From NCBI RefSeq assembly GCF_016801865.2, contig NC_068939.1, positions 72,654,100-72,718,099 of the forward strand: a DNA stretch of 64,000 nucleotides, given 5' to 3'. The notes beneath the pieces were generated by a model. The model searched no databases and was not told the DNA's origin. It saw only the letters and a program-made list of their open reading frames with translations. Both the position numbers and the translations under genes were made by a program. Shown here one piece after another: positions 51,070-63,367 of the stretch. The number at the start of each line of letters is the position of its first letter. The stretch's first letter is position 1. This stretch comes from Culex pipiens pallens. Lineage: Eukaryota > Arthropoda > Insecta > Diptera > Culicidae.

Positions 51070-51308
51070 GTCCCGTCCGTGTGGATCAATCGGACCGCGC
51101 ACTGGACTCACAATCCAGAGGTCACTGGTTCGAATCCCGCGGCGGGCGCTCTAAATTTTTTTGTGTAAATATGGGTATTCGGCGCCGTCGCTCCGTGCCA
51201 TACTCTCGTACACTTAGGAGCCCAGGGCGGCGAAGTCCTTGTAGATAAAAAGGAAGACACTAGTGGTTGGTACTAGCAATGGTGGCCGACAGCTATAAAG
51301 TCAACTTC
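51070..51308 (+). mobile_element. tRNA-derived SINE (239 bp), 9-bp target duplication
   Basis: The head has a box A-like TGTGGATCAATCGG, an anticodon stem-loop CTGGA-CTCACAA-TCCAG (CAC, valine-like) and box B GGTTCGAATCC. It is followed by an unrelated body (GGCGCCGTCGCTCCGTGCCA, GGCGGCGAAGTCCTTG, GGCCGACAGCTATAAAG). GATATTAAT flanks both sides (51061-51069, 51309-51317). The T stem has mismatches, so it is not a working tRNA. Retrotransposed by LINE machinery, by general SINE biology. Confidence 0.88.
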
Positions 51309-51499
51309 GATATTAATAATGCAAAATGATGTAAACGCCAAATTTAAATAACACATTTTTTCAGTTGCCCATAGTGTGCTATAGTGAGGGAAGTGACAAA
51401 AACAATGTTTTAAAGATGTCACTAACGTCACTTAGCAAATATTATGCTGCCCTAATACGACAATGTGACGTAAGCGCCGAATAGAGGGTAACAGAATTT

Positions 51500-51675
51500 G
51501 AGCAATTCTTTTAGAAATCGACCAATTTCTTACTTTTTTTTTTGTTATTGTATTTTTTGATTCGGCTCGAAGTCAAGTCTCCATGTAATTTTGACAGCTA
51601 TCCATACAAAAATGGTACTAGAAAATCTTTATCTGATCGATTTGGTGTCTTCGGCATAGTTGTAGGCATTGATGA
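51500..51675. mobile_element. family A end fragment
   Basis: GAGCAATTCTTTTAGAAATC, then TCCATACAAAAATGGTAC and GGTGTCTTCGGCATAGTTG. The rest (51676-52195) is different DNA with GGGGGGTGACATGGG and CCTGGTGACACCCCC facing each other, possibly another small hairpin element. Confidence 0.6.
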
Positions 51676-52216
51676 GGGGGGTGACATGGGAAATTTTGGA
51701 AAATCCCTGGTGACACCCCCTAGCTATATTCCTTAGGCAAAATAAAGTATCTGTGCCAATTTTCAGCAAAACCGGTAAAGGTTCAGAGGTCGCTGTTCAG
51801 AGTCGAAGTTTGTATGGGAATTAAAAAAAGCAGGCAAAATTTTCATTTTTCCCAAAAGGTGGTGTAAATTTTGTGATCATTTTGTCAAGAGTGAGATTCT
51901 TATGTGAAATTTGCCGTTCTACAATTTTGTCGGAGAGTGCGAAGCGATCCGTGTTGATCCTGAAAAGTTATTAGCGATGCAAAAAAGACGTTTTTGTAGG
52001 AAAAGATGCTCAATTTTGCCTAAGAAAACGAGTCAGGATGTAAAATCCATTTTTTTGTCAACTTCATGAGGGTTATTGAGTAATAATAAGTAAATTTTTT
52101 GCAATTTTTCAATATATTTTTGCCAAAAAAAAAAACAATTTCTCAAAATTTGTAATCTGTTCAATTTATGAAATTTTTCGATATGAGACAAAATTCTGCA
52201 ACTTTATGAAATATAC

Positions 52217-53457
52217 CTAATCTAATCTAATCTAATCAAACACAAGCGCAGCCAGTCCGAAGAAAGCATCCTGGAAGAACATGTGATTAGATTACGGCTC
52301 ATGTTCTTTCTTGTCAATATTAATGATTGTAGTACATTCGAGCATCCCCGAAACGTATTACACTCATAAAAGCGGCCAGGCCTACTGCGTTGCATTAACC
52401 GCAGAGAGGATTCTGTGAACGGATCACATTTCACAGAATCTACAGGGGAGGAAGGATGCGTGGACATACCGTACCAAACGCTCCGGATCAGTTTTGATGT
52501 GGTGTGTGTTTTGTATGTGCAGTTTTTGTAAGTGTCGTGAGATTTTGCAATTTGGTCATATATAGTATAGGGGAATGGTAGGATAAAGGAATCGGATTAT
52601 TAGGAATAAGGATTAAAATAAATCATACAGTGAAAAGTTATATACAATTAAGCATTGAATTTAAAAAAAATTCCAGGAAGCTGCAAAATAATTAACTATT
52701 ATTAAAAATCAAGTATTCCACACGGTCCCATTGCTGAAGTTGTAATTTTCATTAGATTATGCAACTTGATCATATTGATTTTGAGGAATTGTAGGATAAA
52801 GGAAAAGGAGTAGGAGAGGGAATATGAAAATTATAGTAGAAAAATAAATACAAATAAGTAGTAAATTTAAAGTTGATTCCAGGAAGCTGTGAAATAAATA
52901 ACATTGTTTTAATGGACAAATGGTTCAAATGGTTCCATTGCTGAAATTGTAAATGTCATTAGTTTATGCAATTTGATCGTTTATGGTATGGGTGAATGGT
53001 GGGATAAAGGAAAAAGTATAAGAAATTACAATAAATAGGATTTATAGTGAATAGTGAATAGATAAATGCATGTAAGCAGTTCATTTAAAGAGTATTCCAG
53101 GAAGCTGCAAAATAAATAATTATAATTTAAAACATATAAGATCCAGATGGCTACATTGCCGCCTAAAAAGGGTTAAAAAGTACGGATGGACAATGTATGA
53201 AAACCGAATTATAAAATTGCTCTCTTGGTAACGTTATCATATTAAACACAGCGCATAATTTTATGTTAACATATGCTGTAAACAAGCATTCAACCGATTG
53301 AAGAAAACTGTCCTATCAACTGGCTAGAAAGAGTACAACTCAAAACAAGCGAACAAAAAAAAAACGATAAATAAAGTGAGATTTAAGATTGCGCTGTTCC
53401 TGTACCCATCGCACTGTCAGTTGTGAGTGCCGTGAGTACCGTTGAGCATTCTGTGAT
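52217..53457 (-). mobile_element. 1.24-kb non-coding retroposon with a 21-bp target duplication
   Basis: A perfect 21-bp direct repeat (starting CTGCAACTTT, ending GAAATATAC) lies at 52196-52216 and 53458-53478. At the low-coordinate end the minus strand finishes in a (TTAGA)n tail, typical of non-LTR retrotransposition. The 5' end is near 53457 (ATCACAGAATGCTCAACGG). No reverse transcriptase frame is present. The interior holds three ~210-bp tandem repeats. It is a non-autonomous LINE derivative, a large SINE or a retrocopied non-coding RNA. Confidence 0.85.
52540..53165 (-). repeat. three ~210-bp tandem repeats inside the retroposon
   Basis: GCAAYTTGATC-like starts at about 52548, 52761 and 52968 each lead to GGATAAAGGAA, ATTCCAGGAAGCTG and CCATTGCTGAARTTGTAA. 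Periods are about 213 and 207 bp and the copies are diverged, so the repeat predates or accompanied a long-lived element. Confidence 0.8.
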
Positions 53458-53478
53458 CTGCAACTTTATGAAATATAC

Positions 53479-54033
53479 AAATACTAAAATACAATTGGAG
53501 AAATAGAAATCCTACGCATAAATTTCAAATTATAGCCATTTTGAGTCAAATTGAAGGGAAGCACATATATATTTTTGATATATTTTCAAAAATGCCCATC
53601 GGACAATAAGATGCTGAGATGCAGTCTTGCAAAGAATGCAAATGATGAAATATGGTTTTGTAAAAAATCTCATTAGACTTCCTTTTTTCAAAAGAAGATA
53701 GCTCAGCAACCATTCATAACTTTTCCAATGCCAAAAAAAAAATCCAAAATTTTCCGATATTTCCGAAAGAAAATATCTTCATATTCATCATAACTTAAGG
53801 TTGAAAAGTCTCTAAATATGGAATTTTGAACCTCTGCAATTTTTGAGCAAGAATTTAACATTTTTGATTATGTTTTTTTTTTTCGGATTGATCGGAAAAT
53901 TTTGACAAATGTTTCTTTTGTTATTATTGAAAATCAAATTGCTTGTTATTTAAAAACCTGATTTTATATTTTTTTATTCTTTACAAAGCATCTCAGCAAA
54001 CGAAATTTTCAATTCTAAATGTTCAAATACAAT
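53479..54033. other. no gene recognised
   Basis: AT-rich DNA with weak similarity to family A interiors (CTCAGCAACCATTC, TTTTCCGATATTTCC). Confidence 0.4.
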
Positions 54034-54460
54034 AAGGCCGTTGAAAATATTTTTCAAAGTTTATGTCACCCCCCCTCCCCCCCACCACCCTTCAAAGTTG
54101 GCCTGAATAATCAGGGGGCAAAAACAATATTTTTTCGAAAAACTTCAAAATTTTAATGAAAATTAAAGTTTAATCAACTGAAAACCAGTTAAAATGCATT
54201 TTCCCGCGTTTATAATCATATTAAGCATGTTTGAACTCCTTTGAAAACATTTTAAATTTTCATGAAATACCAATGTACAGTCCCACGAAAAGTTTTTTTT
54301 TGCGAAAAAAAAAACCGTCAATACCTCGATATTTTCTAAACTAATGATTGGAAAGCAACTGTACGCCTGTAAAATGCATTTTTAAACACTTTTTTCATCC
54401 AAATGTTGAAACCTAAGATTGTAATTTCAATTTTTATATTTTTTTTATTTTTAATGGCTT
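54034..54460. mobile_element. Harbinger-like MITE, copy lacking its right end
   Basis: It begins TAAGGCCGTTGAAAATATTT, then a C-rich tract, ATCAGGGGGCAAAAA, AGCATGTTTGAACTCC and AATACCAATGTACAG in the same order as the inner element of the triplicated unit. The G-rich right terminus is absent. A solitary end of the same family is at about 56838-56875 (GGGACATAAAACTTGAAAAA then TTTGCAACGGCC). A further fragment lies at about 20760-20920. Confidence 0.75.
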
Positions 54461-54589
54461 ATTTGGTTATAGTCATGATCTCCACAGAGTTTAACCAAAA
54501 TATAAAAAAACACAAAAAGTAAGTGATTTTCAACAAAAGGAAAAAATAAACTTTGTTGTGAAATGTCGCTTACGTCACTCAGCCGTATC

Positions 54590-55015
54590 ACAGCAGTCAT
54601 TTTAATAGATAATACAACCATAAGTCATTTTACAATCATTTTAGTTGATGGCTCGAAGATTTTGATAGCAGATACGAAGAAGATTCGACCACAAGTCATT
54701 TTATTGGCAGCACAACCCTAAGATACCTAAGATAGACCTGCCAAAATGACTCCGAGTCATCTTAGTAAATTATGCGACTTAGAAACATTTTTTTGATGAT
54801 TTGGGTTCGTATTATTTACTAAAATGATTTAGGGTCGTACCTGCTACCGTGATGAATTTGGGTCAAATCTTCAACTAAACTGACCTAAGTTCGAATCACC
54901 TACCAAGATGACTCAGAATCGTATCTGCTGATTCGACTCAAAGTCATTTTGGTAGGTGATACGACCCTAAGTAATCTTTGTAAAAAATGTGACTCAAAGT
55001 CATCTGTTTGTTTTA
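54590..55015. repeat. degenerate short motif repeated in alternating orientation
   Basis: Variants of GACTCAAAGTCATTTTGGTA and its complement (CTACCAAAATGACTYNGAGTC) recur roughly every 35-45 bp, in both orientations, with linkers such as GGTGATACGACCCTAAG and AGCAGATACGA. Examples are at about 54598, 54690, 54737, 54815, 54890, 54935 and 54985. No coding potential. Confidence 0.6.
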
Positions 55016-56394
55016 AAATAGTTTTTCAAATCATATTTTTGAAATTTAAATTGATTCTCATATTAAAGATTCTTCTTCTTCTGCTCTAAGCTAAGCTAAA
55101 TTCAGTAGATTCCAATCCAACTCTACCTTCACGACAAAGCCCGTCTACGTTTGCGATATGAATAAATGATACTTGTTTCCATCCGACCGGCAGTCAGACT
55201 CAAACACCCCGAGAGTGAATTATATCCTGGGCCAGGTTGTGTAGCCCCCGCCCCTCCACCCTCTGTAATTCAATTTCGCTCACTTTCACGGACCCACAAA
55301 AAGTCCTTCTTTTTCCATGCTACCTTTTGCGTCGCGGGAAATCGCAAACATTGACGAGTACTTTCGGTTGCTTTGTATTTACACCACCACCACTCTCTCT
55401 TAGGCAGGAAGAAAAGCAGCCCAGGAATGAATTAATTTTCGACGGATCGTAAATTTTGTTTCGAGTGTTCCGAATAGGCTCACCGACGCGGCAAATCTCT
55501 TGGCAGGAAGCTGAAAGGGTGGCTAAATTATTCATAGAAGAGAATTTGGGAGTACCAACTGTCGAAAACTAATGCTTTGAGAAAATTTTTGTTTGAGGAT
55601 GTGAAAGATTTTGTTAAAATTTAAAACAGGTTGTAATAGAAAGCATCGAATATGAAAAACAAAAAAAAAGGAAAAAAGATACTAAATGAAAAATTTAAGT
55701 GTAGTTAATTACACTTTTGACATTAAAATAAAGAGTTAAAAAATAAGGTGAATAACTTAAACATTTCTAAGCAAGAGTAACTAAGGCTTGTCAAGAAATA
55801 ATTTACATTTCTAACCTAAACATAGAACAAGTTGCGGCTGTCTTTTCCAGAGTTGCAAAATTAGTTTTCTACTTTGAGACAAAACAATCCTAGTACAAAC
55901 AACACACAAGCATAAAACGTATGAAGGAAAGTAAAACTAGCCCTCCCCTGTCTGCGGGGCCTGTCTGTTGCAGAAAGAACACAAGAGCAGCGGGTAATAA
56001 CAGCGACTAAAAACCCAGCAACAATAATCGTGTACCAGAATGTGAAAGACACGCGGGGCTTTATTGTCGAGGCACGGATTTAGTATGGGAAGGACTGCTG
56101 GCTGGCAGCGAGCAACACGGTGTACACCATCCAAACTGGGCTGGAATTATGATGAAGGAGGAGGAGGAGAAGGTGGATGATGGGGGTGGCAGGAACCGCA
56201 GGATAATTGAATTTGTTCAATTTATGCGGGTTTCATGTTTTGCTAATTATGTTTTTATTATTTAAAGTGTTATTGCGCCAGCAGTGGCCAACAAAGTTAC
56301 GAGTGATTTAACGTAAAACGGACTTTTGTGATGATGGAGATGGATTTAATACTAGTCTAATATAAACAGTTTTCAGTTCTATAAAAGTGGTAAA
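55016..56394. other. low-repeat DNA, no gene recognised
   Basis: Balanced composition at 55090-55540 and 55900-56230 with a GGA-rich stretch near 56155. No consistent frame. Confidence 0.5.
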
Positions 56395-56929
56395 AATACA
56401 CAATTTCTAAGGTAAATTTACTCATAATTCTGGCATAAAAGATGGACTCCTTTCTAGATACAATTTTACCATCATTTTTCACTGTGAACTACCCAAATTT
56501 TTAAAAAAACATTTTTGTTTGCGCCATGTTCAAAAGGCTATTTTAGACATCTTTTGTCCTATGAAAATTTTACTTCTCATGTTAAAATATAAAAAATAAC
56601 TTCTTTGAAATTATCATTTTCTTTAATTTGTAGATCTTAAAGATTTTAATAGGATTTTTTAGTATTTTACCATTTATCACCGGGCAACCCACACAATGCA
56701 CAATTGTGTAAATTTGGAAAGTGTCATTTTAGAAGGTTGAATATTACCTCTTTTATGATGTAATTTTACCTCTATTTAGACTGAAAAAATGATAACACTA
56801 CATATGTGGTAAAATTACACATTTTTAGAGGTAACATAGGGACATAAAACTTGAAAAATATTTGCAACGGCCTAACTAAGAATATATATTTTGAACATGT
56901 TGTAAGTTTCAAAGTATAAATACTAAAAA

Positions 56930-57965
56930 ATGTTCACAAAATACTAATTTTTTCCAATGTACCACAATTTTCAAAATATGCAATATGGGTATTGAATGAA
57001 GCGAAGTTCTGTATGTTTTTGACTTCATTAGAGTTTTTGTTTTAATTACCTAATTTTTAACAATATACCGTATTTTTCGAAAGTAATCAAATTTTCCAAA
57101 TCTGCAATATTGGTATCAAATGAAGTCAAATTTTGTATGCTATTTCACTTCATTAGAGTTATTTTTTTTTAAACTAAAATTATCACAGTATACCGTATTT
57201 AAAAAAAAAATACTACATTTCTTAAAACTTCAATGTGGGTATCAAACGAAGCGAGATTTTTGCATGCTTTTTCACTTTATTAGAGTTTTTTTAAATACTA
57301 AAATTTTCACAAAATACTGTATTATTTCGAAAGTTCTCAAATTATCAAAATCGGCAACATTGCAATTTGTATGCCTTTTCACTTCATTTCAGTTATTTTT
57401 TAAATACTAAAATCTTTACAAAATTCCATTTTTTTCGAAAATACTCATATTTTAAAAAAATGCAATATGGGTATCAAACGAAGCGAAATTTTGTTTATTT
57501 TTTTCACCATATTAAATTTTATTTTTGGAAAATACTAAAATTTACAAAACACTGTATTTTTCGAAAAAACTCAAATTTTCAAAACTTGCAATATGGGTAA
57601 CAAACGACGCGAAATTTTGCATGCTTTTTTTTTTTTTGAAAAATACTAAAATTTTCAAAATACGTCGTAGTTTTACGAAAGTACTCAAGTTTTCATGGTT
57701 TTCAATATGGGTATCAAACGAAGCGAAATTTGATATGTATTTTCACTTTATTAGAGTTTCTATTGAAAAACAAAAATTTTCACAAAATACTGTATTTTTC
57801 AAAAATATAATAATTTTCAAAATTTGCAAAGGAAACAAAATTTTGAATGTATTTTTACCTTATTTTTTTTGTAAATCACTAAAATTTTCACAAAGCAAAT
57901 TTTTTTTTAAATACGTAAATTTCTATAATTTTCAATATGTTTGGGTATCAAAAGAAGCAATTAAA
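56930..57965. repeat. degenerate satellite-like array, ~118-bp unit, about nine copies
   Basis: GCAATATGGGTATCAAACGA-type lines followed by AGCGAAATTTTGTATG recur near 56990, 57103, 57232, 57355 (partial), 57462, 57591, 57704, 57826 (partial) and 57936. Between them are AATACTAAAATTTTCAC and TACTGTATTTTTCGAAA. Open frames of 96, 77 and 160 codons here repeat the same Phe/Lys/Asn-rich peptide and are products of the array, not genes. Confidence 0.85.
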
Positions 57966-60900
57966 TCGAGTTCAGTGAATATTCACAATTTCCCGGAACA
58001 CGCCTAATCAACATATTCAAATGTTTCCCCGTGAAATGAAATGCATTTAAAATAGTAGTTTATGCAACAAGATATTTTCAGCACGAGTCGTACATTTATC
58101 CAACCGAATTGCATTATTTTCAATTTCATTAAAAGCTTTTTGAATGGAATTTTATGTCAAACATCGATGTGTTAAGTAAATTCCCCGCTCAAAACAAAAA
58201 ATATTGAAAAATGCTACTTTTTGTTACCAGAGCTGAAAAGTTTAAATTTTCAGCGTTTATTTCAGTGCTAAAAAGTAGAACACTGGTATTGAAAGGTATT
58301 AATTTTCGCCGTTTCGCTCGAGAATGACAGGAAAAGTCAGAAGTTTCACGACGGAATTGCAAAAACATGTTTTACAATTCTGGTAATTTCAGGAGGTATT
58401 GAAATATCGAAGGTTTCATGACAAATATTGGATTATATTATATGCTTGCAATCATTCAATAGACAATATCTCTTTCGACTGACAAACAATTAAATTGCAT
58501 TTTCATAAATTTTCATTGTTTTCCAAGAATGAAAAACTTGCATCATTTTATATTTGCCAGCTCCACGAAATTGGCAAATTATTTTTAGCAAGATTTCCAC
58601 GAAATAATTGAAAATTTCGCTATCGCTATCGATAATGACCAAACCCAAATTCCTCGAAAGCCACCCAATTGCTAGTGTGATGCTGGAATCAATTCTTGCA
58701 AATTCGTGCACAGCCAGTAACGCATAATGGCACCTAAAAGGCAATAATTAAAGGCACGTTTGGCGATTTCCATCACACTCGATTAAATTTCCATACCATG
58801 GATTCCACAAAAAAAAAAAAAACAGATCGAGGAAATTTCCTACGCAGCCTCCAATTGTCAGAACCCGATGCGACATCAATGGTTGCACGGGATTCTTCGG
58901 TCTCTCTAGGACTCTTCGTCGAACTGAACATCATCCTACACAGTAGAAAATGAAGTTACATTTTGAATGTAATTTTACCTCATTTTTTTGTGGAAAAGAT
59001 ACACTGAAAAATATGTAAATTTACATATGTTTTATGCAACTTTACAAAATCTGTTTTTTACTGTAAGGGGTCGCGTCCTTCAGCCACGTGGTGAACTCTG
59101 CCCGCGACCGAGATAAGCTCCCACACTCCAATCCCATTTTGTTGAGGAGGAGGAGGTGGGACGATGTTTGCCGATTTGTCTCGTTCCGGTGCGCGTGTAG
59201 ACACTCACTTCCAGTAGGGTGAGTGACCCTATTCTGGATCAAATTTATCTTTCAAACAACAATTCAAAAAACTCATTGAGAATCATAAACTGAAAATCAA
59301 ACATTTGTTACAAAGTTGAATTTAAGACCAGTTTTGAGTTTTTACCTATAAACACCATTTTCTATACTGTTCGAAGACAGGAAATTTTTCCCATGACTTT
59401 TTCTCCACCACCCATGACATCAACCTTGGTCGTTGAAGGAAAAACTCTTTTCCAAGGCCGCTTTCAACATTTTGTCGACTTTTCAGACTCTTTCTTGCTC
59501 CTCTGGGAGAAGAGCCTTCCTGCATTCATTCAATTTCTGATAAGTTTGATAATGCGGGGCGGCGCACAGTTGGCCTGAGTCGAAGGACTTTACGTCGGAT
59601 TGACTCTCTCTTGCTCTTTCAGAAGTGTGTGACTATCTAAAACAGAAGGTGTGGCTTTTTATAATTCGTCCTTGGAGCTTTAACGCTTTTGCAATGCCAC
59701 CAATATTGTGCTCTCTTAACAAAATCTGATGAAATTAATAATTGCAACAAAACTAAGTTTTTTTTAACTTAAAATTCATAATGATATTTGCCTAAAATCA
59801 TGGAAAAAATCATACAAAAAAGTTGATTTATACTTTTTGCAAACCCTTTTTCAACTTTTTTTTCGCTTTAAATCAGATTGAAAAGCTAGCTTGTGGGTAG
59901 GAGAGTGAGAAGGTACGAGCTTGGCAGCCGGAAAAGCCATAACACACACGTGGCTTCGCGTGACAAAGATTGACATTGGCTTTTGTAAAGCATTTTGTTT
60001 TGAAAAGTCTGTCAATGCTCCAGCAGGGACAATGACAGCCTTTCTTTTGGAGGAAAATTTTGTTTTTTTTCTTTTTTGTTTTGAGATTAGCGAGAAAAAC
60101 GGAGCTTTTTTACACAAATAAGTAACCAAGGAAAATCCGACATTATCATCACGCCAAAAATTCTGTCTTCATTGATCAATACCAAAGGGGGGTAGCTGCA
60201 TCTTCAGGCATAAATATCGCGCCAGGTTTTTCCCTCTTACGGTGCTGAATATTTTTTGCCGCGTCGACTCTCCCCCAACGTGCATGTTCGAAATCGTAGC
60301 TCACTGCTACCATTTTCGACACCAGCACCAGCTTTTCGGTGCAAAAGTTTGCTTTCAGAGGAGTTAGAAACTCCCACCCGAATAGACAGGACTTCCAAGA
60401 AGAGTTTTCGTTCCCCAATGTTTGTTTTTTTTTTTCTCGAGCTGGCTCTATAAATATTATTTTCTCTTCTTGGAAAATGCCACCTCGGAGATACCCAGAA
60501 GTTCGTGTGTGTGCAACACGTTCCACCCATAACCCTTAACAGAACAATTTCGATATTTAAATTTATTCAATCACAATGTTTCCAGATTTACCTGTAAAAC
60601 GTAGAAAAGTTACATCATTTTATCTGTAATTTAACATATTCTACAAAAGTGGAGGAAAAATTTCGACGAAAAATAGGTATAATTCCACCATCAATTATTC
60701 GACCTTCCAAAATTTAGCTTTTGATAACTGTTGAAAGTTATTTTACCCAGATCTCATGTACAGCAGGGTGCCTTTCATATAAAGTTGGCTGAAATAGTAA
60801 AATGATGCTTTCTTAAAATTTAAGGCTTCACATAAAAAATAAGTACCAGAGCATTTTTATCAGCAAGATCACAAAATTTATCGTAAATTTCCTTTTTATG

Positions 60901-61194
60901 ACATTTTCGACAATAAGGTAGTTTCTGTGGCATAACAATGCTGAGTGCTATTTTAATGTTCCTGAAACATGCAGGTGGTTATGTTACACATGACCAATAT
61001 GACCAAGAACTCTAAAATAAAGTAAGGAATTGTGTAAACTAGAAGTGTTTTAAAATATGATGATAGGCTTGGTGATTTTTCAAGCTCAAAAATTGCAAAT
61101 TTCACGGGGACCTTAATTTAAAAACTCAAAATTTCACGGAAATATCGCGAAACTTGAAAAATATTAACTATTCTGGAAATGTTATGTTAAAATT
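57966..61194. other. mostly low-repeat DNA, no gene recognised
   Basis: Balanced patches at 59060-59640 and 59880-60530 have short frames on both strands. Two short MITEs occur (58939-59064, and a body near 60590-60745). Confidence 0.5.
58939..59064. mobile_element. short CACAG-type MITE (about 126 bp)
   Basis: Ends CACAGTAGAAAATG and TTTTTTACTGT; TA precedes the left end (58937-58938). The right end seems to lack its last base. The body has GTAATTTTACCTC, as in the 550-766 family. Confidence 0.7.
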
Positions 61195-61850
61195 CAGCAG
61201 TTCTCTACGAAATCGGTCTTTTTCCTTTAATTTTATTTTTTTGTATTTTTTTATCCTGCTGAAACTTTTTTTGTGCGTTCGGTATGCCCAAAGAAGCCAT
61301 TTTGCATCATTAGTTTTCCATATAATTTTCCATACAAATTTTGCAGCTGTCTATACAAAAATGATATATGAAAATTCAAAAATCTGTATCTCTTGAAGGA
61401 TTTTTTTTTATCGATTTGGTGTCTTCGGCAAAGTTGTAGGTAAGGATAAGCACAACACTGAAAAAAATGATACACGGTTAAAAAAAATTGGGTGATTTTT
61501 TATTTCACTTTTTGTCACTAAAACTTGATTTGCAAAAAAACACTATTTTTTATTTTTTGATATGTTTTAGGGGACATTAAATGCCAACTATTCAGAAATT
61601 TTTCAGGTTGTGCAAAAAATCTTTGACCGGGTTATGAATTTTGAATCAACAATGATTTTTACAAAAAAAAAAAATAATGCTGGTTGCAAAAATTTTTCAA
61701 AAAGTACTTTAGTTAAATAATGATAAAGTGCACCGTTTTCAAGTTATTGCCACTTTTAGGTAACTTTTTTTGAAAATAGTCGCAGTCATTCATTTTTTAA
61801 AAATAGTGCTCATGTTTGCCCACGTTTGAAAAAAAATATTTTTGAAAAGT
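61195..61850. mobile_element. family A palindrome, left arm only
   Basis: It starts CAGCAGTTCTCTACGAAATC, has the core GGTGTCTTCGGCAAAGTTG near 61420 and follows the left arm of 46075-47876 to about 61850, where it stops before the centre. Confidence 0.8.
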
Positions 61851-63367
61851 AATTTTATCTGTAACGAAATCTTCAGAAACTAATTCAAAACCAAAACAGA
61901 AAACAATAAAAAAAATGGTATTTTGTTATCTTCCACGGAAACTATCCACCCAATCAATTAAATTAAACAAGATCCAGAAAAAAAAATGTTGTTAAAAGGT
62001 GACTTTATTTATAAAAAAAAAAACTAATCAAATCTTGATTTTTTTTAGTTATACCTTTGAAATAAAATATTAGTCAAATTGTTATTACGGCGAATGAAAA
62101 AACAATAAATGTAACAATTTTATGTAAATGTATGTTTAGCTAACAATTCTTCAAATGGTTCATATCACGCTTTAAGCGGTGCACATCTAACCGAGTTTTT
62201 GCACCCAGATTATTGTTACAGACATTTTAATATCTTTCTTGTTATCTTCAAAACTACGGGAACTATCGATTGATTTTTTTTTATTTATCCCACAAGCTAC
62301 TATGTATTTCCAAAAAGATTTGCAATACAATAAGTCAATTTTTATAATCAAATTTTTCCAGGATTAGGTCCGTAACTTCAACAATTTAGGAATAAAAAGA
62401 CAACAACTTCCTTGGTTGCTGTGTACCCTTAAATTGAAAACTAACAAAATTTACTTAAAAAGTATTTATATATGGTTGCAATATTTATTATGATGTTATT
62501 TCAAAGAATTGATTCGAGAAAATTGATAAATTTCACGGGATTTCACGGAAATCTCAAAATTTCACAAATTTCACGCTGTCCGCGAAATCGTGAAAATTCA
62601 CTGACCCTAATTTTTTTGAATTTTTAAGGTTTTGGTGGTTCAACTTGTTTTAGGTGACTTTACCGAAGTTTTGAATTAAAAATAGCCTCCAAAACAAGAC
62701 AAAGTAATATTTTTTTTTAAATGGGCGGTAGAGGGTTACGGGGAGGCGTCCAACTGCCAGCGAATATTTACCGGGGAAAAACTTTGCCCCATGGAATTAC
62801 CAACTTTTCCATTTCGTCATGGTGAAGGGGAACACCACCCTCACATGCGCCTTGACGCTAATCGAAAAGCTGGTCCTGTTGCAAACGAGCTTCTTCCGGG
62901 GTGCACGTGACTTTCTCAGGTCTGAACTGGTCTGGTCTGGTCGCTGGATTTTGTTGATTAGAGCAAAACCACGAGCTGAAATATTTAATAGCTTTCCGGG
63001 GAAGATGCGAAACGGCGAGATTAAGGGTGAATTTATGGCGTTGACACGGATAGCACCACTGCCGTCAGGAAGTTAAGTTACGGTGGGGAACTTGCTGAAT
63101 TCAATTTTGGTGCTCGTCAGCGTCCTTTTTTTTGGAGGAGTTGACAGAGAGTCGAATACGGTAAGCGGGTAAGCCCGTATCGGTGTCGGATCAATGTCTC
63201 TCCGGTTGACTTCTTTACGAGTTACCTGGTGTCGAACGAGGTGTTACGGAAAATTTGTCTCTTTTTCGTTTGAGATGATCATTGAGGGATGATTGAATCT
63301 TTGAAGTTTTGGTTCAAAAACGCAGTAGCCTTGCGAAGTCATTTTATCTGTCAGACTTCAAACTGTC
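61851..63367. other. upstream region of the 63368 gene
   Basis: AT-rich to about 62700, with AATTTCACGG motifs near 62540 and also near 61100. After that, balanced DNA leads to the start codon and probably holds the promoter and 5' UTR. A short hairpin-like CGGGTAAGCCCG sits near 63167. No specific promoter element was identified. Confidence 0.4.

Noticed and set aside
51070..51150. Functional tRNA-Val(CAC) gene
   Set aside because: T-stem mismatches, a long extra body after the head and a 9-bp flanking duplication show it is a SINE head.
57525..58007. 160-codon plus-strand ORF
   Set aside because: It is the translation of the ~118-bp repeat array and shows the same peptide over and over.
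61080..62610. A larger element bounded by AATTTCACGG motifs around the family A fragment at 61195
   Set aside because: Both motif clusters are in the same orientation and I found no matching ends or duplication, so borders cannot be supported.
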